64,000 nt of DNA from an uncultured Bacteroidia bacterium (GTDB lineage: Bacteria; Bacteroidota; Bacteroidia; NS11-12g; UBA9320): contig CALSMN010000005.1 of assembly GCA_943787465.1 (NCBI GenBank), forward strand, positions 1-64,000, in the 5' to 3' direction. The notes under the pieces are model-generated. The model did no database searches. It had not been told where the DNA came from and saw only the letters and a program-made list of their open reading frames with translations. How positions within the stretch are numbered: the first letter of the stretch is position 1; the number at the start of each line of letters is the position of its first letter. The translations under genes were made by a program, and so were the position numbers. Shown piece after piece: positions 50,603 through 60,781 of the stretch.

Positions 50603-52269
50603 ATGTCAGAACAATACAATTGGTTTAAAAGCTACCCTGAATTTGTCCCACAAACGGTAGATGAAAATAAATATGCATCACTAGCTCATGTTTTTGAAGA
50701 TGTAGTTGCAACATTTGGTGATCAAGTGGCCTTTCAAAATATGGATGTCACTCTTACATTCTAACTCAATTAAAGCTGAAGTAGATGCATTTGCTTGGTA
50801 CCTTCAAAATAAAACGAACCTTGAAGCAGGAGATCGAGTAGCTATTCAAATGCCCAATCTTCTTCAGTTCCCTGTTGCCATGTTTGCTGTAATTAAGTGT
50901 GGTTTTGTTGCTGTAAATACCAATCCGCTATATACGCCTGAGGAAATGAAGCATCAATATAAAGATAGTGGGGCCAAAGCTGTATCATTTCTAGAAAACT
51001 TTGCATTTAATTATGAGAATATAGTTGAAGACACTCATGTAGAAACAGTTATAGTAACTCGAATTGGGGATATGCTTGGTGGTCTCAAAGGAACATTCGT
51101 CAATACTGTGGTGAAACATATTAAAAAAATGGTGCCCACCTATTCACTTGCCTCAATGCAGTATCATTCAAAGTCTACTTGACAAGGAAAAGGGTAAAGT
51201 TCCAAAAGTAGCTAGATACTACGGCACACAGATGTAGCCTTCCTACAATATACTGGCGGTACTACTGGAGTATGCAAAGGTGCTATGCTAACTCACGGAA
51301 ATATTTGTAGCCAATTATCCCAAGTAGATGGATGGTTAACAGGACTATTCACACCGGGAGAACCTGTAGTTATTACAGCGTTACCTTTGTACCATATTTT
51401 TGCTTTAACGGCTAATTGTCTTGCTTTTTTTAACTATGGATCACGAAATGTTCTCATTACTAATCCTAGAGATATGAAAGCGTTTTTGAAAGACCTAAAG
51501 AAAAATCCATTTTCCCTCATTACTGGAGTGAATACCCTTTTTAATGGATTATTAAATCAACCAACTTTCAAGGATATTGATTTTTCAAAATTAAAAATAG
51601 CACTTAGGGGGCGGTATGGCTGTACAAGATGCAGTAGCAACTCAAATGGCAAGAAGTTACAGGATCTCCACTATTAGAGGCCTATGGTTTATCAGAAACT
51701 TCACCTGCAGCGCACCATAAATCCAACAGATGGCACACATCGCATGGGTACTATTGGTTTACCTATCCCTAACACTGTTATCAAAATATTTGATGATCAA
51801 AGAAATGAGGTTCCAGTAGGAGAACGTGGAGAAATTGGTATTAAAGGCCCTCAAGTCATGGCTGGTTATTGGAATAGACCCGATGCTACTCAGGAGGTAA
51901 TGCACGGTGATTATTTCTTGATCCGGAGATATTGGTATTATGGATGAAGATGGTTTCTTTCGGATTGTAGACCGAAAGAAAGAAATGGTATGTGTTTCTG
52001 GCTTTAATGTATATCCAAGTGAGGTGGAAGCTGTAATTTCAGGTCATCCCAAAGTTCTAGAGGTAGGTGTTCGAAGTGAACCTCACCCTAAAACTACAGA
52101 GTGTGTCATGGCATTTATAGTAAAGAAAGAGGATAGTCTAACTGAAGAAGAAATACTATCTTTTTGTAAAGACAAGCTAACCAATTATAAATTACCTAAA
52201 ATCATTGTTTTTAGAGATGAATTACCAAAATCTAATGTAGGTAAAATACTTCGAAGAAAATTAGTTTAG
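50603..52269 (+). pseudogene. fadD: Long-chain fatty-acid--CoA ligase (FadD-like), split by at least seven frameshifts
   Basis: Sequential fragments in changing frames: [138 protein letters not shown]. Confidence 0.9.
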
Positions 52270-52270
52270 A

Positions 52271-53110
52271 TTACTGATTCCCAAGAATTAATGGTAAACC
52301 ATCTTGACCACTTCCTACCACAACCACTTTTGTATTGTTAGATTTTGCTAGTTCAAGTGTAGCATCTATTCCTTTTTCCTTTAGTATTTTGTCTGTGAGT
52401 GACGCACTTAAAATGGTATTTGCAACGGCTTTTCCCTCTGCATCAATCTTTTGACGTTCAGCTTCTTTCTTAGCTTTAACTAGTCGAAATTCATATTCTA
52501 ATGCTTCTTGTTCTTGTCTTAATTTACGTTCAATAGCATCTTTAATGGTAGTTGGAAGTGTAACATCTCTGACGAGTATCTCGTTGAGTTGTAAATGTTG
52601 TTTTTCAACTATTCGTTTTGCTTCCTCATAAATTTCATTTTGAATGGCATCACGCTTACTACTGTACAATTGCTCTGGAGTATAACGTCCTACAACACTC
52701 CTTGCAGCTGATCGAATTGTGGGTAGTAGAACACGTTGTATATAATCTTCTCCTTTCTGTTGATGGAGCTTTCCTAGATTTTCATATTGCGGTTGAAACC
52801 ATGCAGAGGCATCTAATTTTATTTCTAAACCATTACTCGATAAAACAGACATTTGTTCAAATACTTCTTGCTGGCGTACCTCATAGATAATCATCTTGTT
52901 CCATGGGGCTATGATATGAAAGCCTTCACCGAATGTCTGATCTGTCACTACACCATTGCTAAATGTTTTGTATAAAACACCTGCTTGACCAGACCGAATA
53001 GTAGTGGACGATTTAGCTAAGATAATGATGATAAAAAAAACACCTGCTATCCAACCTATTTTAGATAATGAAAGATTGGGAGTTGAATTTCTGTTATTTG
53101 ATGATTGCAT
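52271..53110 (-). CDS. SPFH/prohibitin-family membrane protein
   Basis: RSGQAGVLYKTFSNGVVTDQTFGEGFHIIAPWNKMIIYEVRQQEVFEQMSVLSSNGLEIKLDASAWFQP. Confidence 0.9.
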   Translation of the reverse strand: MQSSNNRNSTPNLSLSKIGWIAGVFFIIIILAKSSTTIRSGQAGVLYKTFSNGVVTDQTFGEGFHIIAPWNKMIIYEVRQQEVFEQMSVLSSNGLEIKLDASAWFQPQYENLGKLHQQKGEDYIQRVLLPTIRSAARSVVGRYTPEQLYSSKRDAIQNEIYEEAKRIVEKQHLQLNEILVRDVTLPTTIKDAIERKLRQEQEALEYEFRLVKAKKEAERQKIDAEGKAVANTILSASLTDKILKEKGIDATLELAKSNNTKVVVVGSGQDGLPLILGNQ

Positions 53111-53167
53111 ATATATATAAAATTTTGTTCGAATGTAGGTGATACACGTTCGATATGAGTATTTTTT

Positions 53168-54175
53168 CTACGAAAGCATCAAATCAATCGATTTTTTAAC
53201 CTCTTGCACGGAAATAGAATAGATAGTACTATTAATTACCGTTTGTTTGTGATGTCTACGGGCTAAAAAATAATGATGAACAATAGATTTTTCATTTATT
53301 GGATAAAATACACCTTTTACGCCTGGACCAAAAAGTCCAATATTTGGCGTATTCTGGGCAGCAGCTATGTGTAAAGGGCCACTTTCATTTCCAATAAAAA
53401 GTGTAGCTCCAGAACATAATGCAGCAAATTCTAATAGATTAAATTTTCCTACGATATTGAGGTTGTTTTTGTTTTTTACTGCGGATAAACAAGTTTTATT
53501 TAGAGAATTATCTTCTGGACCGCCTACCAAAATACAATGTATAGAATAATTTGTATTTATATATGCAATAATTTCCCGAAATCGGTCAATAGGCCATCTT
53601 CTTGCTTCATCCCTGGCGCCCAAATGTAATAGGACAAATTTGTTTAATCCTTGTTGTTTAATGAATGCTTTTACTTTGGTCTCTTCTTTTTTTGAAAAAA
53701 CTATTGAATTGGATAAACTAATGGGTTTGTCAACAATTGAGTCGATAATTTGAATGTTGGTCAATATTTCATTTTTCTGTCCACCAAAAAATTTATTTTT
53801 CAATCGAACGGTTCCCCGGTCTAAAAAAATTTGTGGTCTATACCTTAGAGCATATTTTAAAGTTTCCCAATTTCCTCTGAGTTCTATAATTAAATCATAG
53901 GGATGATCAAATTCTAATTGATGATGTTCAGTTATGCAGTTTATATAGTCTAAGTGTTCAAAAAAAACAGTATTAAATGGTTTACAAAACAACGTCATGC
54001 GAGCCGATGGATATTGATTATGTATGGTATAAAAAACAGGTAAAGCCGTTATTATATCTCCAATTTCGTCAAGTTTTACTATTAAAATATCATGAATATC
54101 AGGATTTTTACGACCCCTTAATCGAATATATGTGCTAACAAGATAGGATAAAAAATAGAGTATTTTTTCGTTCAA
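53168..54175 (-). CDS. Glycosyltransferase family 9
   Basis: ILIVKLDEIGDIITALPVFYTIHNQYPSARMTLFCKP; LLHLGARDEARRWPIDRFREI; LFIGNESGPLHIAAAQNTPNIGLFGP. Confidence 0.9.
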   Translation of the reverse strand: MNEKILYFLSYLVSTYIRLRGRKNPDIHDILIVKLDEIGDIITALPVFYTIHNQYPSARMTLFCKPFNTVFFEHLDYINCITEHHQLEFDHPYDLIIELRGNWETLKYALRYRPQIFLDRGTVRLKNKFFGGQKNEILTNIQIIDSIVDKPISLSNSIVFSKKEETKVKAFIKQQGLNKFVLLHLGARDEARRWPIDRFREIIAYINTNYSIHCILVGGPEDNSLNKTCLSAVKNKNNLNIVGKFNLLEFAALCSGATLFIGNESGPLHIAAAQNTPNIGLFGPGVKGVFYPINEKSIVHHYFLARRHHKQTVINSTIYSISVQEVKKSIDLMLS

Positions 54176-54176
54176 C

Positions 54177-54923
54177 TTAATTGGTAATTAATGGGTATAG
54201 AATAGGCTTACTCGGTGCAGCATCTGAGACAAAGTTTGCAATATTTAGCTTTAAAAGATAATCACCATCTAGAGTATCGTTAGGTATATACGCAAATTCA
54301 GTTATGCTACACTGCTTTCTTGGTTGGTCTGGGTAATTCCAAAAAATATGATGAGCAGCTAATTTTCCGCCATCCCATTCAGGATCTACAGATGGTAAAT
54401 CAATAATCAGATGTTCAATTCCTGCTTCGACAATAGACTTCATGTCATCGGCAGAAATAAAAGGTGTAGCTTGATTTGAATAATCCTTTATCTTTTTCAA
54501 ATCATTATTTGGCAAACTCCTAATTATCAATGATTTGTAATTTTTTAATGAGAGGATATCTAGGTTGTTGAAGTCGAGTATCAAATGATTATTTACTTGT
54601 ATGGTAGGTGCAGTAACTAATTTAGCGAAATAAAAATTATCAACTATATGATCATTTACAAAATGAGTATCTAAGCTGATATGACCGAAACACTCCGTAT
54701 GCGTTCCATTTCCATGTGGGGTAAAGGTGATAGTTTCAAGGTTACATGATCCACCTTTGTTTTTATTTCCAATAAACCCATCATTTTCATAGGTATGATA
54801 TCTAGCATTATGTATCCCAAAACCTTTGACACCATTGATTCTTTGAATAGGAATGCCAATGGTGATTCCTTGATTTAAATTTATTTTATAGTCTGTATTT
54901 TGATGTTTTAATGATACAATCAC
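54177..54923 (-). CDS. Cyclase family protein (kynurenine formamidase-like)
   Basis: ETITFTPHGNGTHTECFGHIS; HLIIDLPSVDPEWDGGKLAAHHIFW. Confidence 0.82.
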   Translation of the reverse strand: MIVSLKHQNTDYKINLNQGITIGIPIQRINGVKGFGIHNARYHTYENDGFIGNKNKGGSCNLETITFTPHGNGTHTECFGHISLDTHFVNDHIVDNFYFAKLVTAPTIQVNNHLILDFNNLDILSLKNYKSLIIRSLPNNDLKKIKDYSNQATPFISADDMKSIVEAGIEHLIIDLPSVDPEWDGGKLAAHHIFWNYPDQPRKQCSITEFAYIPNDTLDGDYLLKLNIANFVSDAAPSKPILYPLITN

Positions 54924-54983
54924 ATAGCAAAAATACTTTTTTGTCTGATTTTTGGTTTTGATATAATAACTTCGAGTATCCTA

Positions 54984-56153
54984 TTGAACACGAATACATA
55001 TCAAATGAAGCGAGTTTTAAAAATTCTACTTCTAACATTTGCCTTTCTTATTGGGTTTTATTCCCTTTGGTATACCAATCGATTAGTAGAGAGGCTGGAG
55101 CTTCGTGAACGTGATAAAATTGCCACTTGGGCAGATGCTACAAGACTCATAGCTTCACCTGATTATGATGGAGATGTAAATTTCTTGTTCAAAATTATTG
55201 AAGATAATACTACTATTCCTGTCATCTTAACTGATAACACTGGTGCTATTAGAGGGTCTCGTAATTTAGATTCTAGCAATTATCGGGGTAAGAATTTTCT
55301 AAAAGAAAAACTCAAATCAATGGAGCTTGAAAATGAACCCATTGAAATTGAGTATATGGCTGGGGAAACAATCAAGATTTATCATGAAAATTCAGAATTA
55401 TTAAATCAATTAAAGATATATCCATATTTTCAGTTGGGAATAATAGCCATTTTTTTAGGTATAAGTTATTTTACATTTAGTTATACTAGGAGAAGTGAAC
55501 AAAACAAAGTTTGGGCAGGAATGAGTAAAGAGACAGCCCACCAGTTGGGAACACCTATTTCATCTCTTATTGGTTGGGTTGATTACCTTAGGGATAATAA
55601 TTATGATGTACCCGATCATGTCTTAGATGAAATTAATCATGATTTAAATCGATTGAATTTAATTACAGAAAGATTTTCAAAAATTGGTTCAGAGCCTGTA
55701 TTGATGACCTATGGATTATTTGAAGTATTAAATGAAAGTGTTTCCTATATCAACTCACGGACATCAGACAAGGTAAGTATAACCATTGAAAATCCAGAAA
55801 AGGTAAACACCATTTTTGTTTCTGTCAATAAACCACTCTTTGCTTGGGTGATTGAAAACCTGTGTAAAAATGCCATAGATGCGATGGATGGAGAAGGCCG
55901 TATTACATTTATTGTCCACGATAACGATTCCAATTTTATATTTATTGATATACATGATACTGGTAAGGGTATTCCCGTAAATAAACAAAAAACTATTTTC
56001 AAACCTGGTTATACCACCAAAAAAAGAGGATGGGGATTAGGGTTATCATTAGTGAAACGAATTATTGAAAATTATCATCAAGGAAAGATTTATGTTAAAT
56101 CCTCTAGTAATGGTAAAGGAACTCTCTTTAGAATTGAACTTCTAAAAATTTAA
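54984..56153 (+). CDS. Membrane sensor histidine kinase
   Basis: MSKETAHQLGTPISSLIGWVDYLRD H-box; ENLCKNAIDAMDGEGRITFIV N-box; GWGLGLSLVKRIIENYHQGKIYVKSS. Confidence 0.93.
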   Translation: MNTNTYQMKRVLKILLLTFAFLIGFYSLWYTNRLVERLELRERDKIATWADATRLIASPDYDGDVNFLFKIIEDNTTIPVILTDNTGAIRGSRNLDSSNYRGKNFLKEKLKSMELENEPIEIEYMAGETIKIYHENSELLNQLKIYPYFQLGIIAIFLGISYFTFSYTRRSEQNKVWAGMSKETAHQLGTPISSLIGWVDYLRDNNYDVPDHVLDEINHDLNRLNLITERFSKIGSEPVLMTYGLFEVLNESVSYINSRTSDKVSITIENPEKVNTIFVSVNKPLFAWVIENLCKNAIDAMDGEGRITFIVHDNDSNFIFIDIHDTGKGIPVNKQKTIFKPGYTTKKRGWGLGLSLVKRIIENYHQGKIYVKSSSNGKGTLFRIELLKI

Positions 56154-56234
56154 AATTTATAGCTTTATAAACAATGCTTATTTTTAGTCTTTTAAATACA
56201 ACGTATTATTGTACCATAAAAAAGTAAATATATT

Positions 56235-56555
56235 ATGGCATTAGAATTTTCAGATTCAAATTTTGAACAAGAGGTTTTGAATAGTGACACTCCTGTATTA
56301 GTTGATTTTTGGGCAGAATGGTGTGGACCATGTCGCATGATTGGACCTATAGTCGAAGAAATAGCAAACGAGTACACAGGTAAAGCTAAAATTGGTAAAA
56401 TGAATATTGATTTAAACCCAGCAACACCTATGAAATATGGTGTTAGATCTATTCCGACACTTTTGGTATTTAAAAACGGTGAAGTCGTAGATAAAATTGT
56501 TGGGGCTGTTCCAAAGACCTCCATTACAAGTAAAATTGATAACCAATTAGCATAA
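56235..56555 (+). CDS. trxA: Thioredoxin
   Basis: PVLVDFWAEWCGPCRMIGPIVEEIANEYTGKAKIGKMNIDLNPATPMKYGVRSIPTLLVFKNGEVVDKIVG. Confidence 0.97.
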   Translation: MALEFSDSNFEQEVLNSDTPVLVDFWAEWCGPCRMIGPIVEEIANEYTGKAKIGKMNIDLNPATPMKYGVRSIPTLLVFKNGEVVDKIVGAVPKTSITSKIDNQLA

Positions 56556-56580
56556 ATCAACCTATAATTAACTAATATTG

Positions 56581-56617
56581 AGCGATATGTTTAAAAACTA
56601 GACATATCGCTTTTTTT
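56581..56617 (+). terminator. Intrinsic terminator between trxA and the DUF58 gene, abutting the latter's start codon
   Basis: AGCGATATGT-TTAAAAACTAG-ACATATCGCT + T-run, then ATG at 56618. Confidence 0.8.
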
Positions 56618-57526
56618 ATGCAAATTCGTCCAGAAGATATTATACAGACAGGCAGCCTTAATTTACTTGCTAAAAAGGCAGTGGAGGGGTATATAACAGG
56701 TTTTCATAAAAGTCCATTTCAAGGGTATTCGGTAGAATTCGCTGAACATAGGCAATATAATTCTGGAGAAAGCACTAAAAATATTGATTGGAAACTTTTT
56801 GCACGTTCGGATAAGCTATATAATAAACAATACGATGAAGAAACAAATTTACGCTGCCATTTTTTGATCGATGCATCACCTAGTATGCAATTAAAATATG
56901 AAGGTTTGTTAACCAAACTTCAATATGCCATATCGATGACTGCTTCATTTTTAGAATTATTAAAAAAACAACGTGATGCTTCCTCTTTATGTTTTTTTGA
57001 TAATGAAATACTAGAATTTACAAAGGTATCTTCTTCTACAAGACACTATAAAGAAATCATGTCTAAAATGGAGCATTTTCTTAACTTCAAATCTCAAAAA
57101 ACAGATACTGATATTAGTGCTACAATTCATCAGATAGCTAATCAAGTTCACAGAAGAGGATTAGTTGTTCTTTTTACAGATTTTTTTGATAAAGACCAAT
57201 CCCTTACCCATTTTTTTGATTCAATTAGACATTTAAAATACCATAAACATGAAGTTATCATCTTCCACATATTACATAAAAAAAGTGAATTTAACTTTGA
57301 CTTTGGAAACGTCCCTGTAAGATTCGAAGATCCAGAAACTGGAGAATCAATAAAATTATTACCGCATGAGATCAAAGTTAAATATCAAGAATCTATGAAT
57401 GATTTTCAATCCGATTTGATTGGAGAATTACATCAACATAAAATTGAATATGTTCCTGTTGACATTTCAGGGTCATTAAATCAATCAATTGTTCCTTTTC
57501 TCGTTAAACGAAAAAAAATGCGTTGA
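56618..57526 (+). CDS. DUF58 domain protein (MoxR-associated type)
   Basis: GYITGFHKSPFQGYSVEFAEHRQYNSGESTKNIDWKLFARSDKLYNKQYDEETNLRCHFLIDASPSM. Confidence 0.92.
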   Translation: MQIRPEDIIQTGSLNLLAKKAVEGYITGFHKSPFQGYSVEFAEHRQYNSGESTKNIDWKLFARSDKLYNKQYDEETNLRCHFLIDASPSMQLKYEGLLTKLQYAISMTASFLELLKKQRDASSLCFFDNEILEFTKVSSSTRHYKEIMSKMEHFLNFKSQKTDTDISATIHQIANQVHRRGLVVLFTDFFDKDQSLTHFFDSIRHLKYHKHEVIIFHILHKKSEFNFDFGNVPVRFEDPETGESIKLLPHEIKVKYQESMNDFQSDLIGELHQHKIEYVPVDISGSLNQSIVPFLVKRKKMR

Positions 57527-57562
57527 TCTAGAATTGTATTTAGAATGTCAAATTTTGATAAA

Positions 57563-57590
57563 AAAAAACCTGGACAAAGCCAGGTTTTTT
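57563..57590. terminator. Bidirectional intrinsic terminator
   Basis: AAAAAACCTGG-ACAAAG-CCAGGTTTTTT. Confidence 0.85.
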
Positions 57591-57595
57591 ATAGT

Positions 57596-57681
<86 letters not shown>

Positions 57682-57802
57682 ATGGTTTTAGTCCGAATTG
57701 CTTTTACAAGGCTGCAAAAATAATCCATTCGTTATTTTATCAAACAAAAAGTATAATGATTCATGAATTTTATTTAACGTAAATCAATTTTCATTTGTAC
57801 TA

Positions 57803-58762
57803 CTACTTAGCTCGATCAATACTACGATTGAGCTCAAATCCTATCAGTACAACAAAACTATTAACATAAATTAATATCATGAGGACTAGCAATGTTCCTA
57901 CAGAGCCATATAATTTGTTGTACGAATTGAAATTTTCAACATAAAGTCGAAATCCATAGGTAGATACTATACTTAAAATGGTAGCCAAAGTGCTGCCCGC
58001 GGAAAAGAATCGCCATTTTGCTCCTTTATTTGAACCAATATAATACACAGAACTATAAATCAAATAGGTTAAAAACAAAGTGAGGCTGTACTCGATAAAT
58101 TTTAGGTAAATATCAAATGAATTTTCATCAATAGTAATTCTATTACCAAGAGCACTAAAACTATAATTAAAAGATAGGGACAATGCTATAGTCATGATTA
58201 ATAGAGATAGCACTGTGATCAAAAGTAAAATACTTTTTAGCCTGATATCCAACCAGTTACGTTGCATTTTTGAATCAACATTGACATCAAATGCAGCAAG
58301 TAGGCTAGCAAAACCATTACTAGCAAAATATACAGCAGCAATAAATCCAAAAGAAAGTAAGCCTGCATTTTGATTTAATAATATATCTTGAATGGTATCT
58401 TGAATAAAATGATATGCATCAATAGGCAACAAGCGTTTTATAAAACTCGATATTAAAGTGTCTAAATGATCAATCGGAATGTAAGGAATTAGGGTAAATA
58501 AGAATATTATTAAAGGGAAAATGGCAATAAAAAAATTAAAAGCTAATGATGAAGCCCTTAAATTTAAATCTTCTTTAAAAAGCCCATTGAAAAAAAATTT
58601 AGTAACATGATAAATACTTTTCCCTTTAAAACCAGGTAAACTTACAAATTCTAATCTTTTATCAAGAAAATTATCTAGACGCTTAAAAAATAATGTTATT
58701 TTTAATTTAAGTTTCACTAATGATAGACTGCAAATAACAAGAAATAAATAGTTTTGCCCCAA
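57803..58762 (-). CDS. YihY/BrkB family membrane protein
   Basis: FNGLFKEDLNLRASSLAFNFFIAIFPLIIFLFTLIPYIP; FGFIAAVYFASNGFASLLAAFD; GSVGTLLVLMILIYVNSFVVLIGFELN. Confidence 0.9.
   Translation of the reverse strand: MGQNYLFLVICSLSLVKLKLKITLFFKRLDNFLDKRLEFVSLPGFKGKSIYHVTKFFFNGLFKEDLNLRASSLAFNFFIAIFPLIIFLFTLIPYIPIDHLDTLISSFIKRLLPIDAYHFIQDTIQDILLNQNAGLLSFGFIAAVYFASNGFASLLAAFDVNVDSKMQRNWLDIRLKSILLLITVLSLLIMTIALSLSFNYSFSALGNRITIDENSFDIYLKFIEYSLTLFLTYLIYSSVYYIGSNKGAKWRFFSAGSTLATILSIVSTYGFRLYVENFNSYNKLYGSVGTLLVLMILIYVNSFVVLIGFELNRSIDRAK
58749..58756 (+). promoter_or_regulatory. -7 box TAGTTTTG upstream of serC
   Basis: Exact TAnnTTTG 16 nt before ATG 58773. Confidence 0.45.
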
Positions 58763-58772
58763 TTATATTTTT

Positions 58773-59828
58773 ATGAAACAAATTCACAATTTTTCTGCTG
58801 GACCAGCAATTTTACCCAAAGAAGTTATTGATAACTGTGTATCAGCCTTACAAAATTTTTCAGGAACTCATCTATCTCTGATTGAGGTATCCCATAGAGG
58901 TAAGGAGTTTGTTGCTGTGATGGATGAAGCACAAAGTTTGGTTAAAAAAATCATGAACATCGGTGATGATTATGAGGTATTATACCTACAAGGTGGAGCA
59001 AGCACTCAGTTTCTAATGGTTGCTATGAATCTACTTGAGAATAGAGCAGCATATTGCAATACGGGTACCTGGGCTTCAAACGCAATAAAAGAAGCCAGGC
59101 ATTTTGGTTCCGTAGACGTATTAGGTAGTTCAGAAGAAAAAAATTTTAATTATATCCCTAAAAACTATACCATAGGAAATGACTATGATTATTTTCATTG
59201 TACCTCAAATAATACCATTTTTGGAACGCAGATGCATACCTTCCCTGAATGCCCTGTTCCATTGATTTGTGATATGAGTTCAGATATATTTAGTAGAAAA
59301 ATAAATTTTAGTGCTTTTGACTTAATTTATGCAGGTGCTCAAAAAAATATGGGACCAGCAGGCACTACTTTGGTCGTTATTAAAAAAAATATATTAAATA
59401 AAGTTAACCGTTATATTCCAACAATGCTTGATTATAATACTCATATTAAAAAGGGATCTATGTTTAATACACCTTCTGTATTTGCCGTTTTTGGATGCCT
59501 TCAAACGTTAAAATGGATTGATCATCAGGGACTGGGAAATATAGAAATGTACAATTCTAAAAAAGCAGACTTGCTTTACTCTGAAATAGATAGAAATGAA
59601 CTTTTTGAGGGTACTACTGCTATCGAAGATCGTTCTAAAATGAATGCTACCTTTGTTTTGAAGGATGATAAACTTAATGATTCTTTCATGCAAGCTTGTA
59701 ATGAAGCCAATATAAGTGGAATTAAAGGACACCGAAGTGTGGGTGGATTTAGAGCGAGTATGTATAATGCACTTCAACTAGAAAGTGTACAAGTTCTGGT
59801 AGATGTAATGAAAAATTTTAAATCATAA
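58773..59828 (+). CDS. serC: Phosphoserine aminotransferase
   Basis: HNFSAGPAILPKEVIDNCVSALQNFSGTHLSLIEVSHRGKEF; LIYAGAQKNMGPAGTTLVVIKK; GHRSVGGFRASMYNAL. Confidence 0.96.
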   Translation: MKQIHNFSAGPAILPKEVIDNCVSALQNFSGTHLSLIEVSHRGKEFVAVMDEAQSLVKKIMNIGDDYEVLYLQGGASTQFLMVAMNLLENRAAYCNTGTWASNAIKEARHFGSVDVLGSSEEKNFNYIPKNYTIGNDYDYFHCTSNNTIFGTQMHTFPECPVPLICDMSSDIFSRKINFSAFDLIYAGAQKNMGPAGTTLVVIKKNILNKVNRYIPTMLDYNTHIKKGSMFNTPSVFAVFGCLQTLKWIDHQGLGNIEMYNSKKADLLYSEIDRNELFEGTTAIEDRSKMNATFVLKDDKLNDSFMQACNEANISGIKGHRSVGGFRASMYNALQLESVQVLVDVMKNFKS

Positions 59829-59830
59829 TT

Positions 59831-60781
59831 ATGAAAATACTAATTAATGATGGGATGCACCCTAAAGGTATTGAATTACTAAAAAATGCAGGACATGAGG
59901 TGGATACTGATTTTATTCCTCAAAATATGCTAGCGACTCAACTCAATGTTTTTGATGCAATTTTAGTAAGAAGTGCAACTCAAGTCAGAAAAGAACTTAT
60001 CGATCAAAATCCAAACCTAAAGCTAATCGGTAGAGGTGGAGTGGGGCTAGATAATATTGATGTAGAATATGCGAAAGAAAAAAACATAGCCGTTTTTAAT
60101 ACCCCAGGTGCCTCAACTCGATCAGTTGCCGAATTAGCAATAGCGCACTTATTTGGAATGGTTAGATCATTACCCATGGTCAATAAAAAAATGTCAATCG
60201 ACGGGATGACTGATTTTAAAAGTTTAAAGAAAAAAGCTAGTAACGGCATTGAATTACAGGGAAAAACCTTGGGTCTGATTGGATTTGGAAGAATTGCCAA
60301 AGAAACAGCTTCGATAGCGCTTGGATGTGGTATGAAGATTATAGCATTTGACCCATTTATAGATGAAGGGGATATATCATTAAATTTACATTCAGAGTAT
60401 GCCTTTAGCCATAAAATACATATTAAAACCACATCTAAGGCCAAAGTATTGACTGATTCTGATTTTATTAGTTTGCACATTCCTGGAGGTCAAGGGTATG
60501 TTTTGGATAAAAACGAATTCAATCAAATGAAAGATGGAGTAGGCATCGTAAATTGTGCGAGAGGAGGAACAATCAGCGAAAATGCGCTTATAGAAGCTAT
60601 TCAATCTGGAAAAGTTCGCTATGTAGCTACAGATGTTTTTGAAAATGAACCTCCAACTGATGATCGATTATTACGGATGCCTCATGTTGGACTCAGTCCA
60701 CATATTGGAGCTAGTACACAAGAGGCCCAAGAAAGGGTGGGTATAGAATTAGCTCAAAGTGTTATAGACTATTTTAAATAA
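59831..60781 (+). CDS. serA: D-3-phosphoglycerate dehydrogenase / 2-hydroxyacid dehydrogenase
   Basis: VRSATQVRKELIDQNPNLKLIGRGGVGLDNIDVEYAKEKNIAVFNTPGAST; LGLIGFGRIAKETA; VNCARGGTISENAL. Confidence 0.92.
   Translation: MKILINDGMHPKGIELLKNAGHEVDTDFIPQNMLATQLNVFDAILVRSATQVRKELIDQNPNLKLIGRGGVGLDNIDVEYAKEKNIAVFNTPGASTRSVAELAIAHLFGMVRSLPMVNKKMSIDGMTDFKSLKKKASNGIELQGKTLGLIGFGRIAKETASIALGCGMKIIAFDPFIDEGDISLNLHSEYAFSHKIHIKTTSKAKVLTDSDFISLHIPGGQGYVLDKNEFNQMKDGVGIVNCARGGTISENALIEAIQSGKVRYVATDVFENEPPTDDRLLRMPHVGLSPHIGASTQEAQERVGIELAQSVIDYFK

Noticed and set aside
50706-52269. Four separate short genes in the acyl-CoA ligase region
   Set aside because: Their products are consecutive pieces of one FadD-like protein; treated as one disrupted gene.
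60004-60480. Minus-strand 158-aa ORF
   Set aside because: Antisense to serA; shadow ORF.
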